Source of the DNA: Arthrobacter sp. TPD3018
GTDB taxonomy: Bacteria; Pseudomonadota; Alphaproteobacteria; Sphingomonadales; Sphingomonadaceae
Direction of reading: 5' to 3'
NCBI GenBank assembly: GCA_003075315.1
Contig: QDFQ01000008.1
Location: 79,015-143,014, forward strand
DNA length: 64,000 bases
The notes beneath the pieces were generated by a model. The model saw nothing but the letters and a program-made list of their open reading frames with translations, had not been told where the DNA came from and did not search any database. The translations under genes and the position numbers were made by a program. Below are positions 28,156 through 37,354 of this stretch, one piece after another. Positions within the stretch are counted from its first letter, which is position 1. The number at the start of each line of letters is the position of its first letter.

Positions 28156-28356
28156 TCAAGCCGCGAGGTCGAACTCAAGCGGCTCCACAGGGGATGTGAG
28201 CGCGTCGCCAGCGACAAGGCATGCCAGCTGCGATCGATACAGGCAGGTGAGATCGCGATGCATGGCGCGCACGGCGTCGCTGGTCGCCAGCGTGGCGAGT
28301 GCTATCTGATCCTCGATGCGGCGTTGCAGAAGCTCACGGGTGAGGCCGGTATTCAT
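28156..28356 (-). CDS. hypothetical protein (66 aa)
   Basis: A 66-residue helical protein (TRELLQRRIEDQIALATLAT... MHRDLTCLYRSQLACL) with no signal peptide or membrane segment and two Cys. Codon use fits the genome. It lies between the MHYT-GGDEF-EAL gene and a divergent lipoprotein gene, and may share the minus-strand transcript with the former. No family is recognised. Confidence 0.5.
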   Translation of the reverse strand: MNTGLTRELLQRRIEDQIALATLATSDAVRAMHRDLTCLYRSQLACLVAGDALTSPVEPLEFDLAA

Positions 28357-28571
28357 CGGACGCCTCTTTGCCCCGAAGCGTTACGCGGCGATGCAACAGA
28401 GTGGTTAATCCGGGGGGCAGGCTGAACGTCGCGACAATGCACAGCCTAGGATACGCGGCAGACCTCGATGGTGTGTTCCACACTCCCTGCATCGACAGCG
28501 CATCAGGTCATGGTGGCTGCCGTGATCCTGCCCTATGGTGCGCGCCGTTTCGGTGGCTTTGGGGGAAGGGC

Positions 28572-28973
28572 ATGAGGACGGATCTGAGGATCACGACGGC
28601 GATCGCCGCGGCGCTGCTGGCGTCGGGGTGCGGCCGGTCGGAACCGGAGCCGGATGGCTGGACCGCGCAGACCGATACCGCGATCTGCACCGATCGCGAG
28701 GGGCGGCGCGTCGCCGACGACCAATGCCCGCGGCAGGCGTTGGCGAGCGGCTATCATGGCGGGGGGGGCAGCAACGCGTTCCTGTGGTACTTCCTCGGGC
28801 GCAACAGCGTGATCCCGCCCTATGGCGAAACGGCGCGGGGCGGATCGTTCAGCCGCGCGGGCGGCGTCAGCTATGCGCGCGCGCCGGCCAACACCTTCGT
28901 CAGCCGATCAGGCGCGATCAGCCGCGGCGGGTTCGGCGCGTCGGCGCACAGCTTTGGCAGCGGCCGGGCATGA
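28572..28973 (+). CDS. YgiB-like (DUF1190) lipoprotein
   Basis: A 133-residue protein. ATG at 28572 follows GGGAAGGG; the signal peptide ends in a lipobox (LLASGC, Cys at about residue 20). A CTDREGRRV...DQCP segment is followed by a Gly/Ser-rich tail with WYFLGRNSVIPPYG, which resembles the YgiB/UPF0441 family found beside glutathionylspermidine synthase-like genes. Its TGA overlaps the ATG of exactly such a gene, supporting the assignment. It is probably anchored in the outer or inner membrane; role unknown. Confidence 0.7.
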   Translation: MRTDLRITTAIAAALLASGCGRSEPEPDGWTAQTDTAICTDREGRRVADDQCPRQALASGYHGGGGSNAFLWYFLGRNSVIPPYGETARGGSFSRAGGVSYARAPANTFVSRSGAISRGGFGASAHSFGSGRA

Positions 28974-30112
28974 TCCGCGTCAACATCGCGCCGCGCCCCG
29001 ACTGGCAGGCGAAGGTCGAGGCGGAGGGGCTGATCTGGCACAGCGTCGATGGCCGGCCCTATTGGGACGAAAGCGTCTATTACCGCTTTTCGGCCGCGCA
29101 GATCGCCACGATCGAGGGGGCGACGGCGGAGCTGTACCGACTGTTCCTCGCCGCCGGGCAGGCGATCGTCGACGATCCCGCTTTGCTCGACCGGTTCGGC
29201 ATTCCGGCGCCCTTCCACCAGGCGATCCGCGACGCGTGGGAGGCGGAGCCGCCCGCGCTCAATTACGGGCGGTTCGATCTGGGGTATGACGGCGCCGGGC
29301 CGCCCAAATTGTTCGAGTTCAATTGCGATACGCCGACGTCGCTGCTGGAAGCCGCGGTGATCCAGTGGAGCTGGAAGGAGGAGCGCTTCCCGCACCTCGA
29401 CCAATATACCAGCCTGCACGACCGCCTGGTCGCCAAGTGGCGCGACATCGCGCCACTGCTGCCGCCGGTCGTCCATTTCGCGCATGTCTCGGACGAGGCG
29501 GGCGAGGATATCGTCACGACATCCTATCTGCGCGACACGGCGGAGGCGGCAGGGATCACGACCGTGCCGATCCTGGTCGACGATCTGGGCTGGGACCATG
29601 ACCGGCGCTGTTTCGTCGATCTGGCCGAGCAGCGGATCGAGGCGCTGTTCAAGCTGTATCCGTGGGAATGGCTGACCGCGGAGGCCTTTGCACCGCCGCT
29701 GCTCGAAAGCCTCGACGATACGCTGTGGATCGAACCGATCTGGAAGATGATCTGGTCGAACAAGGCGATCCTGGCGATCCTGTGGCAGCTGTTTCCGGAT
29801 CATCCCAACCTGCTGCCCGCCGGCTTCGACATCCCGGAGGGCGATGCCGTCGCCAAGCCGCTGCTGGCACGCGAGGGGGCGAACGTGTCGATCCGGCAGA
29901 ACGGACGCGTCGTCGCTGAGGCGGCGGGGAATTATGGCGACGAGGGCTATGTCTATCAGGCGCTATACCGGCTGCCCGAGACGGCGCCGGGATGTTTTCC
30001 CGTGATCGGCAGCTGGCTGGTCGATGGCGAGCCGGCCGGGATCGGCATTCGCGAGGACGGGCTGATCACCGGCAACACCGCGCGCTTCGTGCCGCACGTG
30101 ATCGAGGGGTAA
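28970..30112 (+). CDS. glutathionylspermidine synthase-like ATP-grasp protein (YgiC/YjfC family)
   Basis: A 380-residue member of the glutathionylspermidine synthase preATP-grasp/ATP-grasp family. LFEFNCDTPTSLLEAAVIQW, SNKAILAILWQLFPDHPNLLP, VAKPLLAREGANV and DGEPAGIGIREDGLITGN are family signatures, with ATP and Mg ligands in the last two. There is no amidase domain, so it is the YgiC/YjfC type, whose ligated substrate is unknown; a peptide-amine bond is expected. ATG at 28970 overlaps the lipoprotein stop, as in the ygiB-ygiC pair. Confidence 0.88.
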   Translation: MIRVNIAPRPDWQAKVEAEGLIWHSVDGRPYWDESVYYRFSAAQIATIEGATAELYRLFLAAGQAIVDDPALLDRFGIPAPFHQAIRDAWEAEPPALNYGRFDLGYDGAGPPKLFEFNCDTPTSLLEAAVIQWSWKEERFPHLDQYTSLHDRLVAKWRDIAPLLPPVVHFAHVSDEAGEDIVTTSYLRDTAEAAGITTVPILVDDLGWDHDRRCFVDLAEQRIEALFKLYPWEWLTAEAFAPPLLESLDDTLWIEPIWKMIWSNKAILAILWQLFPDHPNLLPAGFDIPEGDAVAKPLLAREGANVSIRQNGRVVAEAAGNYGDEGYVYQALYRLPETAPGCFPVIGSWLVDGEPAGIGIREDGLITGNTARFVPHVIEG

Positions 30113-30190
30113 GCCGGAACCCGTGGGTGCAGTGCGGCATTGATACGGGCAGCGCGCGGGAATGATCCCGCTGCCCTGTTCGAGGAATCT

Positions 30191-30373
30191 ATGAGCCGTA
30201 CCACGCTGGGCCTGTTCGGTGCCGCCCGTCCCCGTCCCGTCGCACAGGATCGCCTGATCGCGACGAGCGATACCGCCGCAGATGCGTATCGGGCGGAACG
30301 GATGTCGGGCCTGACCCCGGTGGAGCGTGCGCTGGCCGAACCCAAGGGTTCGGCCGCAGCCCTGCTCGCCTGA
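30191..30373 (+). CDS. hypothetical protein (60 aa)
   Basis: A 60-residue soluble protein preceded by GAGGAA. It is Ala/Arg-rich, with a basic N-terminus (LFGAARPRPVAQDR) and one helix (AADAYRAERM). It converges with the next gene six bases away. Codon use is normal and the ribosome site is good, but no family is recognised. Confidence 0.5.
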   Translation: MSRTTLGLFGAARPRPVAQDRLIATSDTAADAYRAERMSGLTPVERALAEPKGSAAALLA

Positions 30374-30379
30374 TACGCC

Positions 30380-30646
30380 TCAGCGCGCCGCCAGTGCAGG
30401 GCGGCCGGCGTGATGGATGAACACCTGTTCGTCGGCCCAGCGCTCGCGGCTTTGGCAGGTGATGGCGCTGCGCCCCGGATGCGGATCGGCGGCGAGCGCA
30501 TCCGAGAAGAAGCGGATGCAATAGACGTCGCGGCTGGCATCGTATCGGACCGTGTAGGCGCGCGGTGGCGCATCAGCCCGGCCAACGGCGGCGGCCGGTG
30601 ACGCGGCGAGCGCGGCGAGGGCGAGCAAAGACGGCAGGATGGACAT
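30380..30646 (-). CDS. small secreted two-cysteine protein (possible distant paralogue)
   Basis: An 88-residue protein. The signal peptide is SILPSLLALAALAASPAAAV. The mature part has two Cys (VYCIRFFSD and ITCQSRERW); the second Cys is followed by five residues and Trp, as in the two CRR...CxTxxxW proteins at 17040 and 23819, but the Cys spacing is 20 instead of 14. It may belong to the same broad family. Function unknown; a periplasmic location is expected. Confidence 0.65.
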   Translation of the reverse strand: MSILPSLLALAALAASPAAAVGRADAPPRAYTVRYDASRDVYCIRFFSDALAADPHPGRSAITCQSRERWADEQVFIHHAGRPALAAR

Positions 30647-30867
30647 GGTGGGGCTCCCGATCGTCCGCGCGACATGATGTCGTGCGGATCGGCGGGCACC
30701 ATGCGATAAGTGTGCCAGTCGAATAATACACCGGATTTGCGTGGGTTTCCTGAAGACCCGGTGTCGCGCACCGGGTGCGCGGCGCCAGAAGTTGGCGGAC
30801 CGGGCGGTGCGGCGTGGCGATCCGTGCGCGGCGCGCGTCCTTTTCGTCCCGCAGGCGTTGGCGCGGG

Positions 30868-31542
30868 ATGACACGGATTTCGGATCGAACCGGCGGGCGC
30901 CGGCTGCCGCCCTTATTGGTAGGACTCGCGCTGATCGCGGCGGGGCTGGCGGTGCTACTGATCGGCGCGGTGGCGACCAGTCGCTATCCGTTCGCCTTCG
31001 ACCGGGCGATCATCGTCGGTCTGCGCCAGTGGAGTGGTCCCACATGGCTGCCGAAGGTGGCGGCGGACATCACCGATCTGGGCGGAGGCGTGGTGCTGAC
31101 GCTGATCGTGACGCTCGTCGTCGGGTTTCTGCTGGTCCAGCGCCTGTGGCTGACCGCGCTCGCCACCGCGCTGGCGACGCTGACCGGCGGATGGGTGATC
31201 GAGCTGGTCAAGGGCGTGGTGCTGCGCGCACGGCCGGAGCTGGTGCCGCATCTCGTGTCCGCCAACGGCTACAGCTTTCCGAGCGGGCATGCGACGGCGA
31301 GTGCCGTCTGCTATCTGACCCTGGCAGCGCTTGCCGGACAGGTGACGCCCGACCGGGCGGCCCGATTGTACCTGTTGGTGGCCGCGGTGCTGCTGGTCGG
31401 CGCGATCGGGTGCAGCCGCGTGTATCTGGGCGTGCATTGGCCGAGCGACGTGCTGGCCGGCTGGAGCTTCGGCACGCTCTGGGCGCTGGGTTGGTGGACC
31501 GCCACGGCGCGGGCGCGCGTGGCGATCGGTGGGGAACGATAG
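30868..31542 (+). CDS. PAP2-family membrane phosphatase
   Basis: A 224-residue integral membrane protein with six hydrophobic segments. All three phosphatase motifs of the PAP2 superfamily are present: KGVVLRARP, SFPSGHA and SRVYLGVHWPSD, with the nucleophilic His in the last. Such enzymes dephosphorylate lipid phosphates such as undecaprenyl pyrophosphate or phosphatidate; the substrate is not determined. ATG at 30868 is used. It is followed by a repeat element and then the second copy of the dispersed TGTAGGACA element. Confidence 0.88.
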   Translation: MTRISDRTGGRRLPPLLVGLALIAAGLAVLLIGAVATSRYPFAFDRAIIVGLRQWSGPTWLPKVAADITDLGGGVVLTLIVTLVVGFLLVQRLWLTALATALATLTGGWVIELVKGVVLRARPELVPHLVSANGYSFPSGHATASAVCYLTLAALAGQVTPDRAARLYLLVAAVLLVGAIGCSRVYLGVHWPSDVLAGWSFGTLWALGWWTATARARVAIGGER

Positions 31543-31558
31543 GGGCCGATCCGTGAAG

Positions 31559-31640
31559 CATCATCCCAGCGAAGGCTGGGATCTCCCCGCTGAGCGGAGT
31601 GACAGGAGCCGCACAAGACCCCAGCCTGCGCTGGGGTGAC
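31559..31640. repeat. REPIN-like inverted-repeat element (variant)
   Basis: Left hairpin ATCCCAGCGAAGGCTGGGAT and right CCCCAGCCTGCGCTGGGGTGAC, about 40 bases apart. It shares the layout of the other elements but has a different core (CCAGC/GCTGG). Confidence 0.65.
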
Positions 31641-31677
31641 GTGCTTGGGCGGACGGCTCGAACGCCACTATGCCGCC

Positions 31678-31850
31678 GTCCAACATAGACAACATGAACA
31701 CCTTGGCGGAAACGATCGGGGTCTATCGTTTCCGTTTCTTCACTGGTTCAAAGAGCGCAATCCATTGGCCCGGAGAATGGCAGGTCGCGCGCGTGTAGGA
31801 CAGGGCCCGCGTGATTTCTCCTTAATAACAGTGGCTTGCGATCACTGCGA
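31678..31850 (+). repeat. dispersed TGTAGGACA element, copy 2
   Basis: It begins GTCCAACATAGACAACATGA, then has a perfect ten-pair hairpin CGGAAACGAT / ATCGTTTCCG followed by TTTCTT, then CAAAGAGCGC and GCGTGTAGGACAG (31792-31804). The same blocks in the same order occur on the minus strand at 16440-16629. Here the first block is not part of a gene. It lies between a convergent repeat and the galE stop. No transposase or terminal duplication is visible. Confidence 0.6.
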
Positions 31851-31852
31851 TC

Positions 31853-32851
31853 CTATTGGCGTTCGCTGAGCTTGCGTTCCCAGGCGAGCGCGTCCTGGAC
31901 GATCGTGTCGAGGTCGTCGCGCTGCGGGCGCCACGGCAGCGCGGCGAGGATCGCGCGATTGTCGGCGACGAGCGCGGCGGGGTCGCCGGCGCGGCGGCCT
32001 TCGTAGCGGCGCTCGATCGTCATGTTGGTGACGCGATCGACTGCGTCGAGCACTTCGTTGACCGAGAAGCCGCGATTGTAGCCGGCGTTCAGCGTGTGGC
32101 TCTGCGTCGGTTCGGCGACTAGCAGTTCGAGCGCGGCGACATGCGCGGCGGCCAAATCGCTGACGTGGATATAGTCGCGCACGCCGGTGCCATCGGGCGT
32201 GTGGAAGTCGGTGCCGAAGACGGAGACGGCGGCGCGCTTGCCGGTCGCGGCTTCGACCGCGATCTTGATAAGGTGCGTCGCGCCCACCGTCGACTGGCCC
32301 GAGCGGCCTTGCGGATCGGCGCCGGCGACGTTGAAGTAGCGCAGCGCGCAATAGTTCATCGGATGCGCCGCGGCGACATCGCGCAGCATCGCCTCGGTCA
32401 TCAGCTTCGACATGCCATAGGGGTTGATCGGCACGGTCGGGTCGGTTTCCTCGACCGGCACCTTCACCGGCGTGCCATAGGTCGCGGCGGTGGACGAGAA
32501 GATGAAGTGCGGCACGCCTTCGGTGACGGCGCTTTCGATCAGGCTGCGCGTCGCGGCGGTGTTGTTGCGGTAATATTTGAGCGGGTCGCTGACCGATTCC
32601 GGCACGACCACCGATCCGGCGAAGTGCATGATCGCGCGGACATTGTGGTCGCGGATCGCAGCGCGGACGGCGATGTCGTCGGCGACGTTCGCCTCCACCA
32701 ATGTGGCACGGGGATCGACCGCCCAGGCGAAGCCGGTGACGAGATTGTCGACGACGACGACGTCATAGCCCGCGTCGCACAAAGCCAGCACCGCATGGCT
32801 GCCGATATAGCCGGCGCCGCCGGTTACCATCACCTTGCCGTTCAATGCCAT
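31853..32851 (-). CDS. galE: UDP-glucose 4-epimerase
   Basis: A 332-residue extended short-chain dehydrogenase interconverting UDP-glucose and UDP-galactose for surface polysaccharides. The NAD-binding [12 protein letters not shown] is at 11-22, the catalytic Ser/Thr in FSSTAATYG, YxxxK in YGMSKLMTE, and [17 protein letters not shown] follows. The length is standard. It stands as a single gene, divergent from msrA with about 70 bases between. Some sphingomonad homologues act on other UDP-sugars, so substrate is inferred. Confidence 0.93.
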   Translation of the reverse strand: MALNGKVMVTGGAGYIGSHAVLALCDAGYDVVVVDNLVTGFAWAVDPRATLVEANVADDIAVRAAIRDHNVRAIMHFAGSVVVPESVSDPLKYYRNNTAATRSLIESAVTEGVPHFIFSSTAATYGTPVKVPVEETDPTVPINPYGMSKLMTEAMLRDVAAAHPMNYCALRYFNVAGADPQGRSGQSTVGATHLIKIAVEAATGKRAAVSVFGTDFHTPDGTGVRDYIHVSDLAAAHVAALELLVAEPTQSHTLNAGYNRGFSVNEVLDAVDRVTNMTIERRYEGRRAGDPAALVADNRAILAALPWRPQRDDLDTIVQDALAWERKLSERQ

Positions 32852-32918
32852 GCGTCGTGTCCTTCGTCTTTTGCGCGGCCTAGCGCCTTCCTACATGGGC
32901 TGCAAAGGAGACTTCAGA

Positions 32919-33455
32919 ATGACGGATTATGTAACGCTGGCAGGCGGCTGCTTCTGGTGTACCGAGGCGGTGTTCAAGGACGTGATCGGCGTGGAAAGCG
33001 TCGAGAGCGGGTATATTGGCGGCGACGTGCCCAACCCGACGTACAAGCAGGTGTGCGGCGGCGACACCGGCCACGCCGAGGCGATCCGCATCGGCTACGA
33101 CCCCGAACAATTGGCGCTCGGCGACCTGCTCGACATCTTCTTCGCGACGCACGACCCGACGCAGCTGAACCGGCAGGGCAATGACGTCGGCACGCAATAC
33201 CGCTCGGCGGTGTTCCCTGCGGACGAGCATCAAGAGGCGGAGATGCGCGCGGCGATGGAGCGGGCGCAGGCGGGGCTGGACAAGCCGATCGTGACGACGG
33301 TGGAGCCGATGGCGGACTGGTATCCGGCGGAGGATTACCATCAGGATTATTGGGAAACGTCGGGCCGGTCGAACCCCTATTGCATGGCGGTGATCCCGCC
33401 GAAGCTGCAGAAGCTGCGCAAAAGCTTTGCCGCGCGGTCGAAGGCGGTGGCGTAA
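32919..33455 (+). CDS. msrA: peptide-methionine (S)-S-oxide reductase MsrA
   Basis: A 178-residue oxidative-damage repair enzyme that reduces the S epimer of methionine sulfoxide. The catalytic [11 protein letters not shown] is at residues 9-19, and [30 protein letters not shown] and EDYHQDYWE carry the substrate-binding residues. AAAGGAG precedes the ATG at 32919. No resolving Cys pair is obvious at the C-terminus, but NPYC near residue 154 could serve. Single gene. Confidence 0.95.
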   Translation: MTDYVTLAGGCFWCTEAVFKDVIGVESVESGYIGGDVPNPTYKQVCGGDTGHAEAIRIGYDPEQLALGDLLDIFFATHDPTQLNRQGNDVGTQYRSAVFPADEHQEAEMRAAMERAQAGLDKPIVTTVEPMADWYPAEDYHQDYWETSGRSNPYCMAVIPPKLQKLRKSFAARSKAVA

Positions 33456-33462
33456 GCCTTAC

Positions 33463-33601
33463 GTCCTCCCCCGCCAGGGGGAGGGGGACCGCGCCTCGCA
33501 GAGGCGTGGTGGAGGGGCAGCCTCATGCGCTACCGCCTGCGGCTGCCCCTCCACCACTCGCCTTTGGCGAGCGGTCCCCCTCCCCGCAGAGCGGGGAGGA
33601 G
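33463..33601. repeat. 139-base inverted-repeat element (CTCCCC family)
   Basis: Left arm TCCTCCCCCGCCAGGGGGAG with GGGGACCGC, and right arm GCGGTCCCCCTCCCCGCAGA then GCGGGGAGGA. Inner arms GGTGGAGGGGCAGCC and GGCTGCCCCTCCACCA pair perfectly. The whole can fold into one long stem. It differs in sequence from the GTCA...TGAC elements and abuts the fliA stop, so it may act as the fliA operon terminator. Confidence 0.7.
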
Positions 33602-33603
33602 TT

Positions 33604-34383
33604 TTAGACCTTCCTCGCCAGCGCCTTTTTCAGTTTGGCGTGGGCGGCGGCCTTGATCTGGCAGACGCGGGCCGAGCCCACGCCCAGGACCTGACCGATC
33701 TCCTCGAGGTTCAATTCCTCGACGTAATAGAGCTGGATCACCAGCGCTTCGCGTTCGGGCAAAGCGCCGATCGCGGCGATCAGCGTGTCGCGCAGGTCGC
33801 TTTCGGCGAGCTGTTCGAAGGCGTCGGGCGTGTCGTCGGCGAACCAGGGCAGGTCGTCGGCATAGACTTCGTCCATCGATTCGAACCGCACCGTGTCGGC
33901 GGTCTCATATTCCGCGCGCAGCCGTTCGATCGTGACACCGAGTTCGGCGGCGATCGTCGCTTCGTCAGCCGCGCGGCCGGTTCTTGCCGTCACGGTGGCG
34001 ATGGCGGCCTGATATTGCCGGCGCCGCCGCATCGCACCGCGCGTCGTCGTCGCCTGTCGCCGCAGTTCGTCGATCATCGCGCCGCGCAGGCGGGTCTGGA
34101 GATAGGCGCGGAATTGCGCGCCCTGTTCCGCGGCCTGCCCGACCGCCTCGACCAGCGCGACGAGGCCGATCTGCACGAGATCCTCGACATCGACGATGGT
34201 GCTCATCGAGCCATGGACGTGCCAGGCAATGCGGCGGACCAGCGGCAGATGCTGGCGGATCAGCGCCTCGGTATTGCCGCCGGGACGCGTCGCGCGCGAG
34301 TAGGTGAGGGGGCCGGACGGCACCATGCCCTGCGGCGCGGGCTGGGCGCCGGCGAAGGCGCCGCTCATCGGTTCGGCGCTCAT
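33604..34383 (-). CDS. fliA: flagellar sigma factor sigma-28 FliA
   Basis: A 259-residue sigma-70-family factor that directs RNA polymerase to late flagellar promoters. Region 2 (IRQHLPLVRRIAWHVHG... DVEDLVQIGLVALVEAV), region 3 (RARLRGAMIDELRRQ-type helix) and region 4 (LPEREALVIQLYYVEELNLE then GQVLGVGSARVCQIK) match FliA. The N-terminal 35 residues are a variable extension; the start overlaps the flhA stop by four bases. It is the last gene of the sigma-54-driven transglycosylase-flhA-fliA operon, and flgM for its anti-sigma factor lies about 3.5 kb away. Confidence 0.93.
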   Translation of the reverse strand: MSAEPMSGAFAGAQPAPQGMVPSGPLTYSRATRPGGNTEALIRQHLPLVRRIAWHVHGSMSTIVDVEDLVQIGLVALVEAVGQAAEQGAQFRAYLQTRLRGAMIDELRRQATTTRGAMRRRRQYQAAIATVTARTGRAADEATIAAELGVTIERLRAEYETADTVRFESMDEVYADDLPWFADDTPDAFEQLAESDLRDTLIAAIGALPEREALVIQLYYVEELNLEEIGQVLGVGSARVCQIKAAAHAKLKKALARKV

Positions 34384-36452
34384 GCCGCCAGCGCCTGCTG
34401 CTGCGGTGCGCCGATGACCGCGACGACCTCGACCGCCTTTTCTTCAGGCACTTCGAAGAAGGACAGGACGGGCGTGTCGGGCAGCACGGTCTTCACGAGC
34501 TTGCGGATCGCGATGCGGATCGCGGGCTGGACGACGAGCGCGAAGGGCTTGGCCTCGGCGATCAGCGGCTGCGCGGCCTGTTGCAGCGCCTCGACGATAC
34601 GGCGGCCGAGGTCGGGCTCGATGACGTGGCGGCGCGAGGCGTCGGCGCGCGCGGCCTGGCCGAGCAGCCCTTCCAGCTGACCCTCCAGTGTCATCACGCG
34701 CAGCGGCTCGCGCACGCCGCACAGCTTCTGGATGATGAGCGGGCCGAGCTCGGGGCGGATCAATTCGATGATCTCCTCGGCATCGGCGCTGCGCGTGGCG
34801 GCGACCGCAATCGCCTGCGCGATACGACGGAATTCCTTCAACGGAATATTCTCCGCGAGCAGGCCCTTCAGGACCTGGGTGAGGGTGGTGAGCGGCAACG
34901 GATTGGGCGTGAGGCTGGCGACGAGCTGCGCGGCGCGTTCCTTCAGGCCGTCGAGCAGCGACTGCACCTCGTCGGGGCCGAGCAGGTCGGTCGCGTTGGC
35001 GCCGAGCAAATGGTTGAGGTGCGTCGCCATGACGGTGCCGGCGTCGACGACGAGGAAGCCCGCGCCGGTCGCCGCATCGGCATCGCCCGCGGGGATCCAG
35101 GTGGCGTCGAGGCCGAAGGTCGGGTCCTTCGCCTTCTTACCGTGCAGCTCGCCGAACGCCTGGCCGGTGTCGAGCGCCAGCATCTCGTCGGGGGAGACCT
35201 GATCCTCGCCGACGCAGACGCCGTTGATCATGATGCGATAGGTGTAGGGCGCGAGGTTGATGTCGTCGCGCACGCGGCATTGCGGCACGACGAAGCCGAG
35301 GTCGCGGGACAACTGGCGGCGGACGCCGGTGATGCGGCCCATCAGCGGCGCGCCGCGGCGCTGGTCGACCAGCGGCACCAGGCCGTAGCCGATGTCGAGG
35401 TTGACCTGCATGCCCTCGGTCACTTCGTCCCAGCCGATCTTGGACGGATCGACGGGTTCCTCGACCGCCTTGGGCGCTTCGACGACGGGGCGCTTTTCGA
35501 TCTGGCGCAGCTTCCACGCGGTGAAGCCGGCGATGCCGGCGGCCGGCAGCATGATGAGGTGCGGCATGCCCGGGAAGACGCCGAGCAGGCCGAGGATGAC
35601 CGCGACCGGGGTCCAGGTGCGCGGGGAGCCGAACTGGCTGCCGATCTGGCCGGCGAGATCCTTGTCCGAATTGACGCGGGTGACGATCGCGGCGGCGGCA
35701 ATCGAGAGCATCAGCGCAGGGAGCTGTGCGACGAGCGCGTCGCCGATCGCGAGCAGGATGTAGCTTTTCGCAGCGGCGGCGATCGTCATGCCGTGGCTGA
35801 CGGGGCCGAGGATCAGGCCGCCGATGACGTTGGCGGCGAGGATCAGCATCGCGGCGACCGCGTCGCCCTTCACGAACTTCGACGAACCGTCCATCGAACC
35901 GTAGAAATCGGCTTCGGTGGCGACTTCGACGCGGCGCTTCTTGGCGTCGTCGGGGGTGATGAGGCCGGCGTTCAGGTCGGCGTCGATCGCCATCTGCTTG
36001 CCGGGCAATGCGTCGAGGGTGAAGCGCGCCGAGACTTCCGACACGCGGCCCGCGCCCTTGGTGACGACGATCAGGTTGATGATCATCAGGATCGCGAAGA
36101 CGAAGATGCCGACGACATAGTCGCCGCCGATCAGGAAGCTGCCGAACGCTTCGATGACATGGCCCGCCGCGCTTTCGCCCTCATGACCGTGGACCAGTAC
36201 GATGCGGGTCGAGGCGACGTTGAGGCCGAGGCGGAAGAGGGTCGCGAACAGGAGGACGGTCGGGAAGGACGAGAAGTCCAGCGGCTTCTGCGCGTTCAGC
36301 GACACCATCAGCACGGCGAGGCTGATCGCGATATTAGCGACGAAGAAGACGTCGAGCAGGAAGGCCGGGATCGGCACGACCATGACGACGACGAGCAGCA
36401 GGATGGCGAGCGGCAACGCGGCGCCGCGGCCCTGGCTGAGCAGCTTGTTCAC
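34380..36452 (-). CDS. flhA: flagellar type III export protein FlhA
   Basis: A 690-residue export-gate protein of the flagellar basal body. Eight membrane segments in the first ~320 residues with the FHIPEP signature region (FRLGLNVASTRIVL, GDYVVGIFVFAILMIINLIV, VSARFTLDALPGKQMAIDAD) are followed by a cytoplasmic domain that docks chaperone-substrate complexes. Length is standard. It begins one base after the stop of the lytic transglycosylase gene and overlaps fliA, so all three are cotranscribed. Confidence 0.97.
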   Translation of the reverse strand: MNKLLSQGRGAALPLAILLLVVVMVVPIPAFLLDVFFVANIAISLAVLMVSLNAQKPLDFSSFPTVLLFATLFRLGLNVASTRIVLVHGHEGESAAGHVIEAFGSFLIGGDYVVGIFVFAILMIINLIVVTKGAGRVSEVSARFTLDALPGKQMAIDADLNAGLITPDDAKKRRVEVATEADFYGSMDGSSKFVKGDAVAAMLILAANVIGGLILGPVSHGMTIAAAAKSYILLAIGDALVAQLPALMLSIAAAAIVTRVNSDKDLAGQIGSQFGSPRTWTPVAVILGLLGVFPGMPHLIMLPAAGIAGFTAWKLRQIEKRPVVEAPKAVEEPVDPSKIGWDEVTEGMQVNLDIGYGLVPLVDQRRGAPLMGRITGVRRQLSRDLGFVVPQCRVRDDINLAPYTYRIMINGVCVGEDQVSPDEMLALDTGQAFGELHGKKAKDPTFGLDATWIPAGDADAATGAGFLVVDAGTVMATHLNHLLGANATDLLGPDEVQSLLDGLKERAAQLVASLTPNPLPLTTLTQVLKGLLAENIPLKEFRRIAQAIAVAATRSADAEEIIELIRPELGPLIIQKLCGVREPLRVMTLEGQLEGLLGQAARADASRRHVIEPDLGRRIVEALQQAAQPLIAEAKPFALVVQPAIRIAIRKLVKTVLPDTPVLSFFEVPEEKAVEVVAVIGAPQQQALAA

Positions 36453-36453
36453 G

Positions 36454-37317
36454 TCAGCGGCCCCCCATGCTGGCGAGCATCATATAGGCGAGCTGCGCAT
36501 TCTGCGGCGACGGGCGCAGCAGGCTGTTGGCGGCATCGGCGGCGCGGCTGCCGAAGCGGCCGCCGGCCTGGGTCAGCGCCTGCGTCGCCCAGCTCAAGGC
36601 GTCCTCCGGCGTCTGGTTGTTGCCGGTGACGACGGTGGAATCGCCCATCGCCAGGGCCTGTGCGGCAAAGGCGAGGTTCGCGCTGCGGGTTTCGCTGACG
36701 CTGTCCGACGCGGCGTTCAGCTTGTCGCTGAAGCGCTGGTAGATCGCCGAGAGCGAGCGCGGCTGACCGTTGGAGGCGTAGAAGATCGAGCGGTTGGCAC
36801 CGGCGGCCTGCGGAAACAGCGAAGCAGCGGAGGCGCCGGGGTTGTTCGCCATCGCCGACAGGAACTTCCTGGCGCCGCCGATGCCGAGGAAGTGCGCCAT
36901 GTACAAATCGGTGCCGTTGGCGTCGCGGCCGAGCGATCCTTCGAGTGCACTCTTATTGTCGGAGGCGTGTTCGGCCGCCATCAGCGAGGCGACGTCGGGA
37001 TCGTTGCGCAGCGCGAGGATGGCGGAGCGGGTCGCGCCGTCGCTGACCGAGAAGCGGCCGCCCGCGGTCTGGCCGATGCTGTCGGCGGCCCAGCCGAGCC
37101 CGTGCTCCGCGCCATGCTTCTTGACGACCGCGAGCCAGCTCTGTTCGACGAACTGGTACAGGCCCGTCGCCGACGACGTGCCCGACCGCGCACGCGCATT
37201 CAGCCCGCTTTCGATCTTCGCCTGGCCGAGCAGATAGTCGAAATCCACACCCGTCTTGCTGCTCGCAAGCTGGATGGCGGATTGGACGCGCCCGGCAGAA
37301 ATCGGATTGACGGTCAT
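36454..37317 (-). CDS. flagellar-locus lytic transglycosylase (SLT domain)
   Basis: A 287-residue protein. An SLT-type lysozyme fold at about residues 10-110 has the catalytic Glu in QAKIESGLNARARS and the GLYQFVEQSW motif. The C-terminal half is Ala/Ser-rich with no membrane segment. No classical signal peptide is seen, so it may be exported by the flagellar apparatus. Since flgJ here lacks a muramidase domain, this enzyme probably opens the peptidoglycan for the rod. ATG at 37317 lies 38 bases after a sigma-54 promoter; flhA and fliA follow. Confidence 0.82.
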   Translation of the reverse strand: MTVNPISAGRVQSAIQLASSKTGVDFDYLLGQAKIESGLNARARSGTSSATGLYQFVEQSWLAVVKKHGAEHGLGWAADSIGQTAGGRFSVSDGATRSAILALRNDPDVASLMAAEHASDNKSALEGSLGRDANGTDLYMAHFLGIGGARKFLSAMANNPGASAASLFPQAAGANRSIFYASNGQPRSLSAIYQRFSDKLNAASDSVSETRSANLAFAAQALAMGDSTVVTGNNQTPEDALSWATQALTQAGGRFGSRAADAANSLLRPSPQNAQLAYMMLASMGGR

Positions 37318-37354
37318 TGCGACGAAAACACACCCCTGTTGCCGGGTGGCTTTC

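Noticed and set aside
34581-36629. A 680-codon open frame opposite flhA, and similar frames opposite topA and glyA
   Set aside because: Antisense shadows with no domain pattern or ribosome site; flhA, topA and glyA are complete on the other strand.
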